Assembly (NCBI GenBank): GCA_031398975.1
Contig: JANNOI010000042.1
Span: forward strand, 1 to 64,000
Length of the DNA stretch: 64,000 bases
Source of the DNA: JAKFWI01 sp031398975
GTDB lineage: Bacteria; Pseudomonadota; Alphaproteobacteria; Caulobacterales; Aquidulcibacteraceae
Reading direction: 5' to 3'
How positions within the stretch are numbered: the first letter of the stretch is position 1; every line of letters begins with the position of its first letter. The notes beneath the pieces are model-generated. The model was not told where the DNA came from and ran no database searches. It saw only the letters and a program-made list of their open reading frames with translations. This document shows positions 10,001 through 17,910 of this stretch, piece by piece. The position numbers were made by a program, and so were the translations under genes.

Positions 10001-13000
10001 ATGCCCAAACGCACCGACATTTCCGCCGTGCTGATCATCGGCGCGGGTCCGATCGTGATCGGCCAGGGCTGCGAGTTCGACTATTCCGGCGTTCAGGCGG
10101 TCAAGGCGCTGCGGGCCGAGGGCTACCGGGTGATCCTGGTGAACTCCAACCCGGCCACGATCATGACCGATCCCGGCCTGGCGGACGCGACCTATATCGA
10201 GCCGATCACCCCCGACATCGTCGCCAAGATCATCGAGAAGGAACGCCCCGACGCGCTGCTGCCGACCATGGGCGGGCAGACTGCCCTCAATTGCGCGCTG
10301 GCGCTGCACCATAGCGGGGTGCTGGCGCGCTTCGGCGTGGAGATGATCGGCGCCCGCCCCGACGCGATCGAAAAGGCCGAGGATCGGCTCAAATTCCGCG
10401 ACGCGATGGAGAAGATCGGGCTCGAGAGCCCCCGCTCGCGCATGGTGCGCGCCATGCCGGAGGCGATCGCCGCGCTCGAGCATGTGGGTCTGCCCACCAT
10501 CATCCGCCCGAGCTTCACCCTGGGGGGCCTCGGCGGGGGGGTCGCTTACAATCTCGAGGAGTTCCGCGAAATCGTCGAGCGCGGCCTCGCCGCCTCGCCC
10601 GTGGGCGAGGTGCTGGTCGAGGAAAGCATTATCGGCTGGAAGGAATACGAGATGGAGGTGGTCCGCGACCGGGCGGACAATTGCATCATCGTCTGCTCCA
10701 TCGAGAACATCGACGCGATGGGCGTACACACGGGCGACTCCATCACCGTGGCCCCCGCGCTCACTTTAAGCGACCGCGAATACCAGCGCATGCGCAACGC
10801 CTCCATCGCCGTGCTGCGGGAGGTGGGCGTCGAGACCGGGGGCTCCAACGTCCAGTTCGCGGTGAACCCGAAGGACGGGCGCCTCGTCGTGATCGAGATG
10901 AACCCGCGGGTGTCGCGCTCCTCGGCGCTTGCGTCCAAGGCCACGGGCTTTCCGATCGCCAAGGTCGCGGCCAAGCTGGCCGTCGGCTACACGCTGGACG
11001 AGATCGCCAACGACATCACCGGCGGGGCCATGCCCGCAAGCTTCGAGCCGGCGATCGATTACGTCGTCACCAAAATCCCGCGCTTCGCCTTCGAGCGCTT
11101 CCCCGGCGCGGACCCGACGCTGACCACCTCCATGAAAAGCGTGGGCGAGGCGATGGCCATCGGCCGCACCTTCCAGGAGAGCCTGCAGAAGGCGCTGCGC
11201 TCGCTGGACGTGGGCCTCACCGGGCTGGACGAGATTGACCTGCCGGGCGCAAGCGACGAAGACCAGGGCCGGGCGGCGGTGCGCGCCGCGCTCGTCGCCG
11301 CCACGCCCAATCGCCTGCTGGTGGCGGCCGAGGCGCTGCGCCGGGGCGTGTCCGAGGAGGAGATCCGGGCGGCCGCTTTCTACGATCCCTGGGTGATCCG
11401 GCAGCTGAAGGAAATCGTCGACGCCGAAGCCGAAGTGCGCGCCGAGGGCCTGCCCAAGACCGCCTCCGCCTTCCGGGCGCTCAAAGCCATGGGCTTTTCC
11501 GACCAGCGGCTCGCCAAACTCACCGGCGCCCGCGAGCGCGACGTCCGCGAGCGCCGGCGCGCGCTGGGCGTGCGTCCGATCTTCAAGCGCATCGATTCCT
11601 GCGCCGCCGAATTCGCCGCGCGCACGCCCTACCTCTATTCCACCTACGAGACGCCCTGGAGCGAGGCCGAAGGCGCGTGCGAGGCCGAACCCACCGCCCG
11701 CAACAAGGTGATCATCCTCGGCGGAGGCCCCAACCGGATCGGGCAAGGGATCGAGTTCGATTATTGCTGCTGCCACGCGGCGTTCGCCTGCGCGGACGCG
11801 GGCCTTGAATCGATCATGGTCAATTGCAATCCCGAGACCGTCTCGACCGATTACGACACCTCCGACCGGCTCTATTTCGAACCCCTCACGACCGAGGACG
11901 TGCTCGAGATCGTCGAGACCGAGAAGGCGCAGGGCGCGCTGCTCGGCCTCATCGTGCAGTTCGGCGGGCAGACGCCGCTGAAGCTCGCCCAGGCGCTCGC
12001 GGACGGGGGCGCCCCGATCCTGGGCACCAGCGCGGACGCGATCGACCTCGCCGAGGACCGCGAGCGCTTCCATCATCTGCTGCGGGAGGTAGGCCTCAAA
12101 CAGCCCGACAACCGCACCGCGCGCACGCCGGACGAGGCGCTCGAGGGGGCGCGCGCGATCGGCTATCCGGTGGTGCTGCGCCCCTCCTACGTGCTGGGGG
12201 GGCTCGGCATGGAGATCGTCCACGACGACGAGGGCCTGGTCCGCTACGTCAACGCCGCCATGGCCGCCTCCGGCGACAACCCGGTGCTGATCGACCGCTA
12301 TCTGCGCGACGCCATCGAGGTGGATGTCGATGCGATCTGCGACGGCGAGGCGGTGTTCGTCGCCGGGGTGATGGAGCATATCGAAGAGGCGGGCATCCAT
12401 TCCGGGGACAGCGCGTGCGCCCTGCCGCCCTACACGCTGAGCCCTGCCTTGATCGCCGAAATCGAGGCGCAGACCCGCACGCTGGCGCTGGCGCTAAATG
12501 TGCGGGGGCTGATCAATATCCAGTTCGCCGTCCGCGAGGGGGCGATCTACGTGCTGGAGGCCAATCCGCGCGCCTCCCGCACGGTGCCGTTCGTGGCCAA
12601 GGCCGTGGGCGCGCCGATCGCGGGGCTGGCTGCCCGGGTGATGGCGGGGGCGAAGCTCGCGGCGTTCGACCTCCGCCCCTCCGCTCCCGCCCATGTTGCG
12701 GTGAAGGAGGCGGTGTTCCCGTTCGCGCGCTTCCCCGGCGTCGATCCGATCCTCGGGCCCGAGATGCGCTCCACCGGGGAGGTGATGGGGCTCGACGTGT
12801 CGTTCGCGGGCGCGTTCGCGAAGGCCCAGCTCGCCGCCGGCGAGGCGCTGCCCACCGCCGGCGCGGTCTTCATCTCCGTGCGCGACGCCGACAAGGAGGC
12901 CCTCGCCGAACCCGCCCGCGACCTGCTGGCGCTGGGCTTCAAGATCCTCGCCACGAAGGGCACGGCGGACGCGCTGGAGGCGGCCGGGATCGTGGTGGAG

Positions 13001-13249
13001 CGGGTCAACAAGGTGGCGGAGGGGCGGCCTCACATTGTTGACGCCATGAAGAACGGAGGTATTCAGCTCGTCTTTAACACCACGGACGGCGCGCAATCCT
13101 TCCGCGACAGCTTTTCCATTCGCCGCACCGCGCTGTTCCAGAAGATCCCCTATTGCACGACCGTGTCCGGGGCCCGCGCCACCATCCAGGCGATCCGGCG
13201 GCTCAAGACAAGCGACCTGGAGGTTCGACCCCTGCAAAGCTACACTTGA
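10001..13249 (+). CDS. carB: Carbamoyl-phosphate synthase large subunit
   Basis: A 1082-residue synthetase that makes carbamoyl phosphate for arginine and pyrimidines from bicarbonate, ATP and glutamine-derived ammonia. Two homologous ATP-grasp halves are visible: the first opens with LIIGAGPIVIGQGCEFDYSG and has IEMNPRVSRSSALASKATG; the second opens with ILGGGPNRIGQGIEFDYCC and has LEANPRASRTVPF. The C-terminal MGS-like domain (from about residue 940) would bind allosteric effectors. Length is close to the 1073 residues of the E. coli enzyme. carA is not adjacent in this window, and greA follows, as in other Alphaproteobacteria. Confidence 0.97.
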   Translation: MPKRTDISAVLIIGAGPIVIGQGCEFDYSGVQAVKALRAEGYRVILVNSNPATIMTDPGLADATYIEPITPDIVAKIIEKERPDALLPTMGGQTALNCALALHHSGVLARFGVEMIGARPDAIEKAEDRLKFRDAMEKIGLESPRSRMVRAMPEAIAALEHVGLPTIIRPSFTLGGLGGGVAYNLEEFREIVERGLAASPVGEVLVEESIIGWKEYEMEVVRDRADNCIIVCSIENIDAMGVHTGDSITVAPALTLSDREYQRMRNASIAVLREVGVETGGSNVQFAVNPKDGRLVVIEMNPRVSRSSALASKATGFPIAKVAAKLAVGYTLDEIANDITGGAMPASFEPAIDYVVTKIPRFAFERFPGADPTLTTSMKSVGEAMAIGRTFQESLQKALRSLDVGLTGLDEIDLPGASDEDQGRAAVRAALVAATPNRLLVAAEALRRGVSEEEIRAAAFYDPWVIRQLKEIVDAEAEVRAEGLPKTASAFRALKAMGFSDQRLAKLTGARERDVRERRRALGVRPIFKRIDSCAAEFAARTPYLYSTYETPWSEAEGACEAEPTARNKVIILGGGPNRIGQGIEFDYCCCHAAFACADAGLESIMVNCNPETVSTDYDTSDRLYFEPLTTEDVLEIVETEKAQGALLGLIVQFGGQTPLKLAQALADGGAPILGTSADAIDLAEDRERFHHLLREVGLKQPDNRTARTPDEALEGARAIGYPVVLRPSYVLGGLGMEIVHDDEGLVRYVNAAMAASGDNPVLIDRYLRDAIEVDVDAICDGEAVFVAGVMEHIEEAGIHSGDSACALPPYTLSPALIAEIEAQTRTLALALNVRGLINIQFAVREGAIYVLEANPRASRTVPFVAKAVGAPIAGLAARVMAGAKLAAFDLRPSAPAHVAVKEAVFPFARFPGVDPILGPEMRSTGEVMGLDVSFAGAFAKAQLAAGEALPTAGAVFISVRDADKEALAEPARDLLALGFKILATKGTADALEAAGIVVERVNKVAEGRPHIVDAMKNGGIQLVFNTTDGAQSFRDSFSIRRTALFQKIPYCTTVSGARATIQAIRRLKTSDLEVRPLQSYT

Positions 13250-13305
13250 CGCGCCGGCGACGGCGGGGCCAACTCTCCTATTGCGACGATCTGAAAGTTC
13301 CTGAA

Positions 13306-13779
13306 ATGGATAAGGTTCCGATGACGGCCGAGGGGTATTCCGCCCTCGACGTGGAGTTGAAGCGTTTGAAAACCGAAGAGCGCCCGTCCGTGATCGCGGC
13401 GATCGCGGAGGCGCGCGAGCACGGCGATCTCTCGGAAAACGCCGAATACCACGCGGCCAAGGAGCGGCAAAGCTTCATCGAGGGCCGGGTCGCGGAACTG
13501 GAGGATAAGCTCGCCCGCGCGCAAGTCATCGACGTGACGCGCCTTTCCGGGTCGGCGATCAAGTTCGGGGCCACCGTAAAACTACTGGACGAGGATTCCG
13601 GGGACCAGGCCGTCTACAAGATCGTGGGCGAGGACGAGGCGGACGTGCGCGCCGGCAAGGTGTCGATCACCTCGCCCGTGGCGCGGGCCCTGATCGGCAA
13701 AGAGGAGGGCGACGTCGTGGAGGTGGCCGCCCCCGGGGGCGTCAAGGCGTTCGAGATCTTGAAAGTGGAATGGCGGTGA
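13306..13779 (+). CDS. greA: Transcription elongation factor GreA
   Basis: A 157-residue factor that rescues backtracked RNA polymerase by stimulating transcript cleavage. The N-terminal coiled coil contains the conserved AREHGDLSENAEYHAAKE segment, whose acidic tip enters the secondary channel. The C-terminal FKBP-like domain has SPVARALIGKEEGD. ATG at 13306 is chosen because it gives the family length of 158 or so; longer upstream reading is not conserved-looking and overlaps carB. It lies 57 nt after carB. Confidence 0.96.
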   Translation: MDKVPMTAEGYSALDVELKRLKTEERPSVIAAIAEAREHGDLSENAEYHAAKERQSFIEGRVAELEDKLARAQVIDVTRLSGSAIKFGATVKLLDEDSGDQAVYKIVGEDEADVRAGKVSITSPVARALIGKEEGDVVEVAAPGGVKAFEILKVEWR

Positions 13780-13801
13780 GCGCCAGGGCCGGATCATCGC
13801 C

Positions 13802-14791
13802 ATGCCGCCGCACGCCCCGCCCTTCACCCCGCGCACGCTCATCATCACCAATGGAAACCAGGGTTCGGACGCCCAGGCGATCGGGCTGACCCAGGCGCTG
13901 GGCGTTAAGGCCAGGCTGCGCCATGTGCACCTGCCGCCGCTGTTTGCAGCCTTGGCCCCGTGGGGGCCTGCGCCGCCGCGGCTGGTGGGCCTGCGGGGCA
14001 AGCTGTTCCGCCCGCCCTGGCCGGAGCTCCTGATCGCGGTGGGCCGCCACGCCATGCCGTTCGCGCAAGCCGTCCGCCGCGCCGCCGGCGGCGCAACCTT
14101 CGCCGTCGCGCTGCAGGATCCGAAGACGCCGCTCGGCTGGTGGGATCTGATCTGGGCGCCGGCGCATGACGGGCTGACGGGGGAAAACGTCGTCGTCACC
14201 CTCACCTCGCCCCACCGCCTGACCCCGCAACGCCTGACGGCGGCGGCGGAGGAACTCGCGGGGGACCTCGCGAACCTGCCCCGCCCGCGCATCGCGGTTC
14301 TGGTGGGGGGCCCCAATGGGGCGTTCACGTTCGGCATGAAAGAGGCCGCCGCCCTGTTCGCCAAGCTCGACGCGCTCGCCCCCGCCGGGGCCTTCCTGAT
14401 CACCACCTCCCGCCGCACCGACCCTTCGGTGCGCTCCATGACGAAAGACTGGGCCGACCAGCGGCCCTCGCGCATCTGGAACGGGGGGGAGCCGAACCCG
14501 TATCTGGGCTTCCTCGGCGCGGCGGACGCGATCGTCGTCACCGCCGACAGCGTGAACATGGCCGGCGAGGCCGCCAGCACCGGCAAGCCCGTCTATCTCT
14601 TCGACTTGCCCGGCAAGGGCGAGAAATTCCGCCGCTTCCACGCCGCGCTGGCCGAGACTGGCGCGCTGCGCCCGCTCGAGGGGGCGTTCGCGCCCTGGAC
14701 CTACCCCGCGATCGACGCCAATCGCGAGATTGCGGAGGCGGTGAAGCAGGCTTACCAAGCGTGGCGGAGCAGGCTGGCGCTCGCACTTTAG
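13802..14791 (+). CDS. ELM1-like (mitochondrial fission ELM1 family) protein
   Basis: A 329-residue protein of the DUF1022/ELM1 family, found in Alphaproteobacteria and plant mitochondria. Family signatures are TNGNQGSDAQAIGLTQALG at the N-terminus, ALQDPKT near residue 100, LVGGPNGAF near residue 165 and ADSVNMAGEAASTGKPVYLF near residue 245. The overall plan resembles a GT-B glycosyltransferase fold, but the bacterial substrate is not known. It follows greA by 22 nt and precedes an oxygenase gene by 9 nt, so it is probably in one transcript. Confidence 0.82.
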   Translation: MPPHAPPFTPRTLIITNGNQGSDAQAIGLTQALGVKARLRHVHLPPLFAALAPWGPAPPRLVGLRGKLFRPPWPELLIAVGRHAMPFAQAVRRAAGGATFAVALQDPKTPLGWWDLIWAPAHDGLTGENVVVTLTSPHRLTPQRLTAAAEELAGDLANLPRPRIAVLVGGPNGAFTFGMKEAAALFAKLDALAPAGAFLITTSRRTDPSVRSMTKDWADQRPSRIWNGGEPNPYLGFLGAADAIVVTADSVNMAGEAASTGKPVYLFDLPGKGEKFRRFHAALAETGALRPLEGAFAPWTYPAIDANREIAEAVKQAYQAWRSRLALAL

Positions 14792-14800
14792 AGGGATGGC

Positions 14801-15433
14801 ATGAGCCTGATCGATCTCGCGGCCCTGCGGCGCACGCCCCTGTCCGAGGCGCCGTTCGCCCATGTGGTGACGCCCAATTTCGTGCCCGCCCCGGCGCTGA
14901 AGGCCGTGATCGGCGATTATCCGAGCGTCCCGGGCCCGGGCTCTTTTCCGCTGGACGCGGTCAAGGCCGGCGGCGCCTTCCGCGCCTTGGTGGACGCGCT
15001 GGAGGGCCCCGATTTCCGGGCCGCGGTGGAGGAAAAGTTCGGGATCGACCTGGGCGGGCTGCCGGTGATGCACACGGTGCGCGGGTTTTGCCGCCGCGAG
15101 GACGGCAAGATCCACACCGATTCCAAGACGAAAGTGATCACGGTGTTGCTGTATTTGAACGAGGCGTGGGAGGCGGACGGGGGCCGGCTACGCCTGCTGC
15201 GCAGCGCGGACGACCTCGCCGATTACGCCAGCGAAGTCCCCCCCCACGGCGGCACGCTGCTTCTGTTCAAACGCTCCGAGCATTCCTGGCATGGCCATGA
15301 GCCGTTCGAGGGCCCGCGCCGCGTGCTGCAAATGAATTGGGTGACGGATCAGGGCGTCGTCGATCGCGAGCAATTCCGGCACAAAGTGTCGGCCGTGACG
15401 AAATCCCTGTTCGGCGCGCGCAAGGCGGGCTGA
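14801..15433 (+). CDS. 2-oxoglutarate-Fe(II) oxygenase family protein
   Basis: A 210-residue protein with a double-stranded beta-helix oxygenase pattern. Iron ligands appear as the H-x-D pair in KIHTDSKT (near residue 107) and a distal His in SEHSWHGHE (near 168), with an Arg for 2-oxoglutarate in GPRRVLQMN (near 179). The family includes small prolyl hydroxylase-like enzymes, but the target is unknown. The coding start is 9 nt after the ELM1-like gene. Confidence 0.8.
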   Translation: MSLIDLAALRRTPLSEAPFAHVVTPNFVPAPALKAVIGDYPSVPGPGSFPLDAVKAGGAFRALVDALEGPDFRAAVEEKFGIDLGGLPVMHTVRGFCRREDGKIHTDSKTKVITVLLYLNEAWEADGGRLRLLRSADDLADYASEVPPHGGTLLLFKRSEHSWHGHEPFEGPRRVLQMNWVTDQGVVDREQFRHKVSAVTKSLFGARKAG

Positions 15434-15474
15434 GGGCCGCCTGGCGCGCGGTCAGGCGCCGCGAGGCCAGGCGC

Positions 15475-15882
15475 TCAGCGCGGCTCGACGCCGCCGGAGC
15501 CGGCCGCAGGCTCCTCGATTTCGCCGCCGGTGCGCCGCACGGTGAGATCCTCGCCGCTGCCGTCAACCGCCTTCTGGAACGCCCACGCGCGCTCGGCCAC
15601 GTCCATCACCACGGGAACCCAGGCGGTCATCGCGCCGACCGTGCCGGCCACGCCCGCCACCGCCCCGAACGAGGCGCCGATGAACACGCCGCGCCAGAAG
15701 CCCCGCCCCTCGGCCAAGCGTTCGGAAACGTTCATCCGGCGGCGCGGCTCGTTTTCCACATGCCGGGACCCCGGCGAGGGCGGCAGCAGGCTCTGCGAGG
15801 GCGTGGCGGTAGAAGTGATCGCCCCCTCGGCGGCGCCTTCGGCAGGCTTGAGGGCGTGTACTGTTTTCGCTTGCGCCGCCAT
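15475..15882 (-). CDS. Hypothetical single-span membrane protein
   Basis: I do not recognise this 135-residue protein. Its N-terminal half is polar, Ala/Pro-rich and probably disordered. One glycine-rich hydrophobic segment (GFWRGVFIGASFGAVAGVAGTVGAMTAW in part, near residues 65-95) would span the membrane once. The C-terminal tail is polar. ATG at 15882 is chosen because the upstream extension is low complexity. It converges with the oxygenase gene and has no functional neighbour. Confidence 0.6.
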   Translation of the reverse strand: MAAQAKTVHALKPAEGAAEGAITSTATPSQSLLPPSPGSRHVENEPRRRMNVSERLAEGRGFWRGVFIGASFGAVAGVAGTVGAMTAWVPVVMDVAERAWAFQKAVDGSGEDLTVRRTGGEIEEPAAGSGGVEPR

Positions 15883-16058
15883 GGAAGCGTCTCCAACAGG
15901 TTGTGGCGCCGTCAGTATGCGTGATTCGCCGGCCCCTGTGCGCCAGCGTAGCGGAAGCCGCCTTCGCCCGCGAGGAGAAGATGCTGTTTCATGCACACCG
16001 CTGATGTAGCGGTGCAACACCGCCACGCCGAAGCCGCCCCGCGCGCCCGCCGCAGGCG

Positions 16059-16820
16059 CTAAATCAGGCCGATCGCCCGGTCCACCGCGCGCGACAGCCG
16101 CGGCAGCCGTTCGGGCGCGTCCACCGCCGGCCCTTCGGCGACGATGAGATGGTCCTCGATGATCTCCTGATCCAGTGCGCCGAACGCGCCGCGCGCGGCG
16201 AGATACCGCGCCAGCGATTCGAGCGCCGAGGCCGAATGCATCCGCCGGGTCCGGTCGGCGGCGCGAACGGTAAGCTGAACGTCGGTCAGGAATTGCGCGC
16301 GGCGGTCCCGGTCGGCGTCGTGGAGGCTGAAGGAGCCGCAGCGGAGCTGGCGCATGCGCGTGGCGAAGGAATTGTCGTCGACGGCGGCGATATCGGGCTG
16401 CTGCATCAGGCTTGAATCCGCCAGCCGGCGGACGGGATTGCGCAGCCAGGCCTGCCGTCGCCGCCGGCAGGGCCCGACATAATGCGTCGTTTCAATCCAA
16501 GGTCCGAGGTTTCGGGCCGCCGCCTCCAGCGCTTTCGCAGCGCCGCGGGCGTTAACCCTTCCGGTCAAGACGTAAGCCCCGGCATTGCGCCAGGCGTCGG
16601 CGTCCTCGCGGCCGGCGGCCCAGACCAGCACAGGGGCCCGGCGGCGCTTGGGATCGGAGGACCGGCGTATCTTTTTGAGCAGCGTGGGGGTGACCGAGGC
16701 CGGCTCGCCCGCCACTTGAACGGTGACGCGCGGCTTCAGCGCGCCCCCCGGCGCGGCCGCCGCGGCGATCCCGGCTTCGCGCGCGTTGCGCACGACAACA
16801 AGCACGTCTTGAGGGCGCAT
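16059..16820 (-). CDS. Uncharacterised protein with a degenerate receiver-like N-terminal half
   Basis: A 253-residue protein starting at 16820. Residues about 1-100 look like a response-regulator receiver fold: MRPQDVLVVVRNAREAG, then PVLVWAAGREDADAWRNAGAYVLTGRVNARGAAKALEAAARN, but no clear phosphorylatable Asp is visible. YVGPCRRRR follows, a tract like those that trail receiver-type domains in Alphaproteobacteria. The C-terminal half is helical, Arg-rich and not recognised. It could be a phosphorylation-independent receiver protein. A tRNA gene lies upstream on the opposite strand. Confidence 0.55.
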   Translation of the reverse strand: MRPQDVLVVVRNAREAGIAAAAAPGGALKPRVTVQVAGEPASVTPTLLKKIRRSSDPKRRRAPVLVWAAGREDADAWRNAGAYVLTGRVNARGAAKALEAAARNLGPWIETTHYVGPCRRRRQAWLRNPVRRLADSSLMQQPDIAAVDDNSFATRMRQLRCGSFSLHDADRDRRAQFLTDVQLTVRAADRTRRMHSASALESLARYLAARGAFGALDQEIIEDHLIVAEGPAVDAPERLPRLSRAVDRAIGLI

Positions 16821-16898
16821 GGCCGAAACGGTACTCCTGCGGCCTAAAAACTTTGCTAAACCGCTATACGCCCCGCCGATGCAAAAGGCGTTCCGCGG

Positions 16899-16974
16899 GG
16901 GCCTGTAGCTCAATGGTTAGAGCCGACCGCTCATAACGGTCTGGTTGTAGGTTCGAATCCTACCGGGCCCACCA
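16899..16974 (+). tRNA. tRNA with CAU anticodon, probably tRNA-Ile2
   Basis: The 76-nt cloverleaf is complete and ends in an encoded CCA. The acceptor stem GGGCCUG pairs with CGGGCCC (one U-G), the anticodon stem is GACCG/CGGTC, the loop is CTCATAA, and the T-arm is GTAGG-TTCGAAT-CCTAC. CAU can belong to elongator Met or to Ile2, where lysidine is added by TilS. The GGGCC acceptor and lack of initiator features favour Ile2, but sequence alone does not prove it. Confidence 0.88.
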
Positions 16975-17052
16975 CAACGCCGCCGTGCCGGGCGGCCTTG
17001 ATGCGGCCGTTCTCGGGCGCTATCCCAAAGGCGCTGTTGGAGAGCCAATCCC

Positions 17053-17376
17053 ATGCCCCAGTTCGACGATCGCCAGCGTGCGCAAGAGAAGAAGTTCGAG
17101 CTGGACCAGGCGGCTGAGTTCAAAGCGCAAGCCAAGCGGAACAAGGCGCTGGGGCTTTGGGCGGCCGGCCTCCTGGACATGAGCGCCGAGGAGGCGGACG
17201 CCTACGCCAAATCCGTGATCGCGGCCGATTTCGAGGAAGCGGGAGACGACGACGTGTTCCGCAAGATCCGCGCCGATCTGGACGCCAAGGGCGTCGCCCT
17301 CTCCGATCACCAGATCCGGGCCCGTATGGAGGAGCTCTTGGTCGAGGCGCGCGCGGCGGTGAGCGCCGGGGGATAG
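17053..17376 (+). CDS. F1-ATPase inhibitor zeta subunit (DUF1476)
   Basis: A 107-residue helical protein of the DUF1476 family, which in Paracoccus and relatives is the zeta subunit that blocks ATP hydrolysis by the F1 motor. The N-terminus MPQFDDRQRAQEKKFELDQ is the inhibitory region; a helical bundle with GLWAAGLLDMSAEEADAYA follows, ending IRARMEELLVEARAA. Unlike many inhibitors it is encoded away from the atp operon, as is usual for this family. It begins about 80 nt after the tRNA gene. Confidence 0.92.
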   Translation: MPQFDDRQRAQEKKFELDQAAEFKAQAKRNKALGLWAAGLLDMSAEEADAYAKSVIAADFEEAGDDDVFRKIRADLDAKGVALSDHQIRARMEELLVEARAAVSAGG

Positions 17377-17416
17377 CGGAGCGCTAAGATCGCCCCACGG
17401 CCACTCTTATTTCTGA

Positions 17417-17560
17417 GAGAAAGCTCAGAAGGCGGCCGAAGCGCTCGCCACGTACGAAAACTGGTTTTCCAGAACAGACGCCGACCTGCTGCTTCTGAAA
17501 TGGATACTTGGATTCACTCTGGCCGGCGTCGCCGGACTTGTCGCTCGGGCGTTTGTTTAG
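17417..17560 (+). pseudogene. C-terminal remnant of a coiled-coil/one-span membrane protein
   Basis: After an in-frame TGA at 17414 the frame reads EKAQKAAEALATYENWFSR, then DADLLLLKWILGFTLAGVAG and a short tail to a TAG at 17558. A charged helix followed by one hydrophobic C-terminal span is typical of DUF1640-like coiled-coil membrane proteins. No start codon or upstream part of such a gene is present. I read it as a 3' fragment left after a deletion. The rest of the 281-bp gap (17377-17657) holds no convincing gene; a short minus-strand reading ending WEVIRLAGGAVGYLLKK just after the RHH gene may be another fragment. Confidence 0.45.
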
Positions 17561-17657
17561 AGGCGCCTCGCCGCGCTACTTCTTCAGCAAGTATCCGACC
17601 GCGCCGCCGGCAAGGCGGATAACTTCCCACTGGGAGGGTCGTTTAAATCGATCGTGC

Positions 17658-17858
17658 TCAAAAGCCGACGACTTCCGTCACCACAGCTCCGTTTTTCACC
17701 AAGCCGACGGTCTTGCCTTCTTTGCTTCCCGCGCGCGCGACTTCATACAGCGTCAGGGCTTTGCGCAGGATTTCGGATTTCGTGGTTTCGCTCTCGGTGG
17801 CGATGCGATCGAGAACGGAAGCGAGCTCATCGCTCACATTCAGGCTGAGGCGGACCAT
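17658..17858 (-). CDS. Orphan ribbon-helix-helix (CopG-type) regulator
   Basis: A 66-residue DNA-binding protein. The beta strand VRLSLNVSDELASVLDRIA and the helix TTKSEILRKALTLYEVA give the ribbon-helix-helix pattern of CopG/antitoxin-type proteins; the C-terminal tail (KTVGLVKNGAVVTEVVGF) has no known role. Such proteins bind short palindromes as dimers. A 23-bp AT-rich palindrome lies 22 nt upstream of its ATG, fitting autoregulation. No toxin gene adjoins it, so it is either an orphan or a stand-alone regulator. Confidence 0.75.
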   Translation of the reverse strand: MVRLSLNVSDELASVLDRIATESETTKSEILRKALTLYEVARAGSKEGKTVGLVKNGAVVTEVVGF

Positions 17859-17880
17859 GGCGGCGTTCCTTGTGTGCAGA

Positions 17881-17903
17881 TTTTACGTATATAGTACGTA
17901 AAA
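17881..17903. promoter_or_regulatory. Palindromic operator candidate for the RHH regulator
   Basis: TTTTACGTA, a 5-nt centre and the exact complement TACGTAAAA form 9-bp arms in otherwise GC-rich DNA. It sits between the RHH start codon and the purB stop codon. Its symmetry and position suggest an autoregulatory operator overlapping the RHH promoter. It could also serve as the end hairpin of purB transcripts. Confidence 0.6.
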
Positions 17904-17910
17904 TAGCCGT

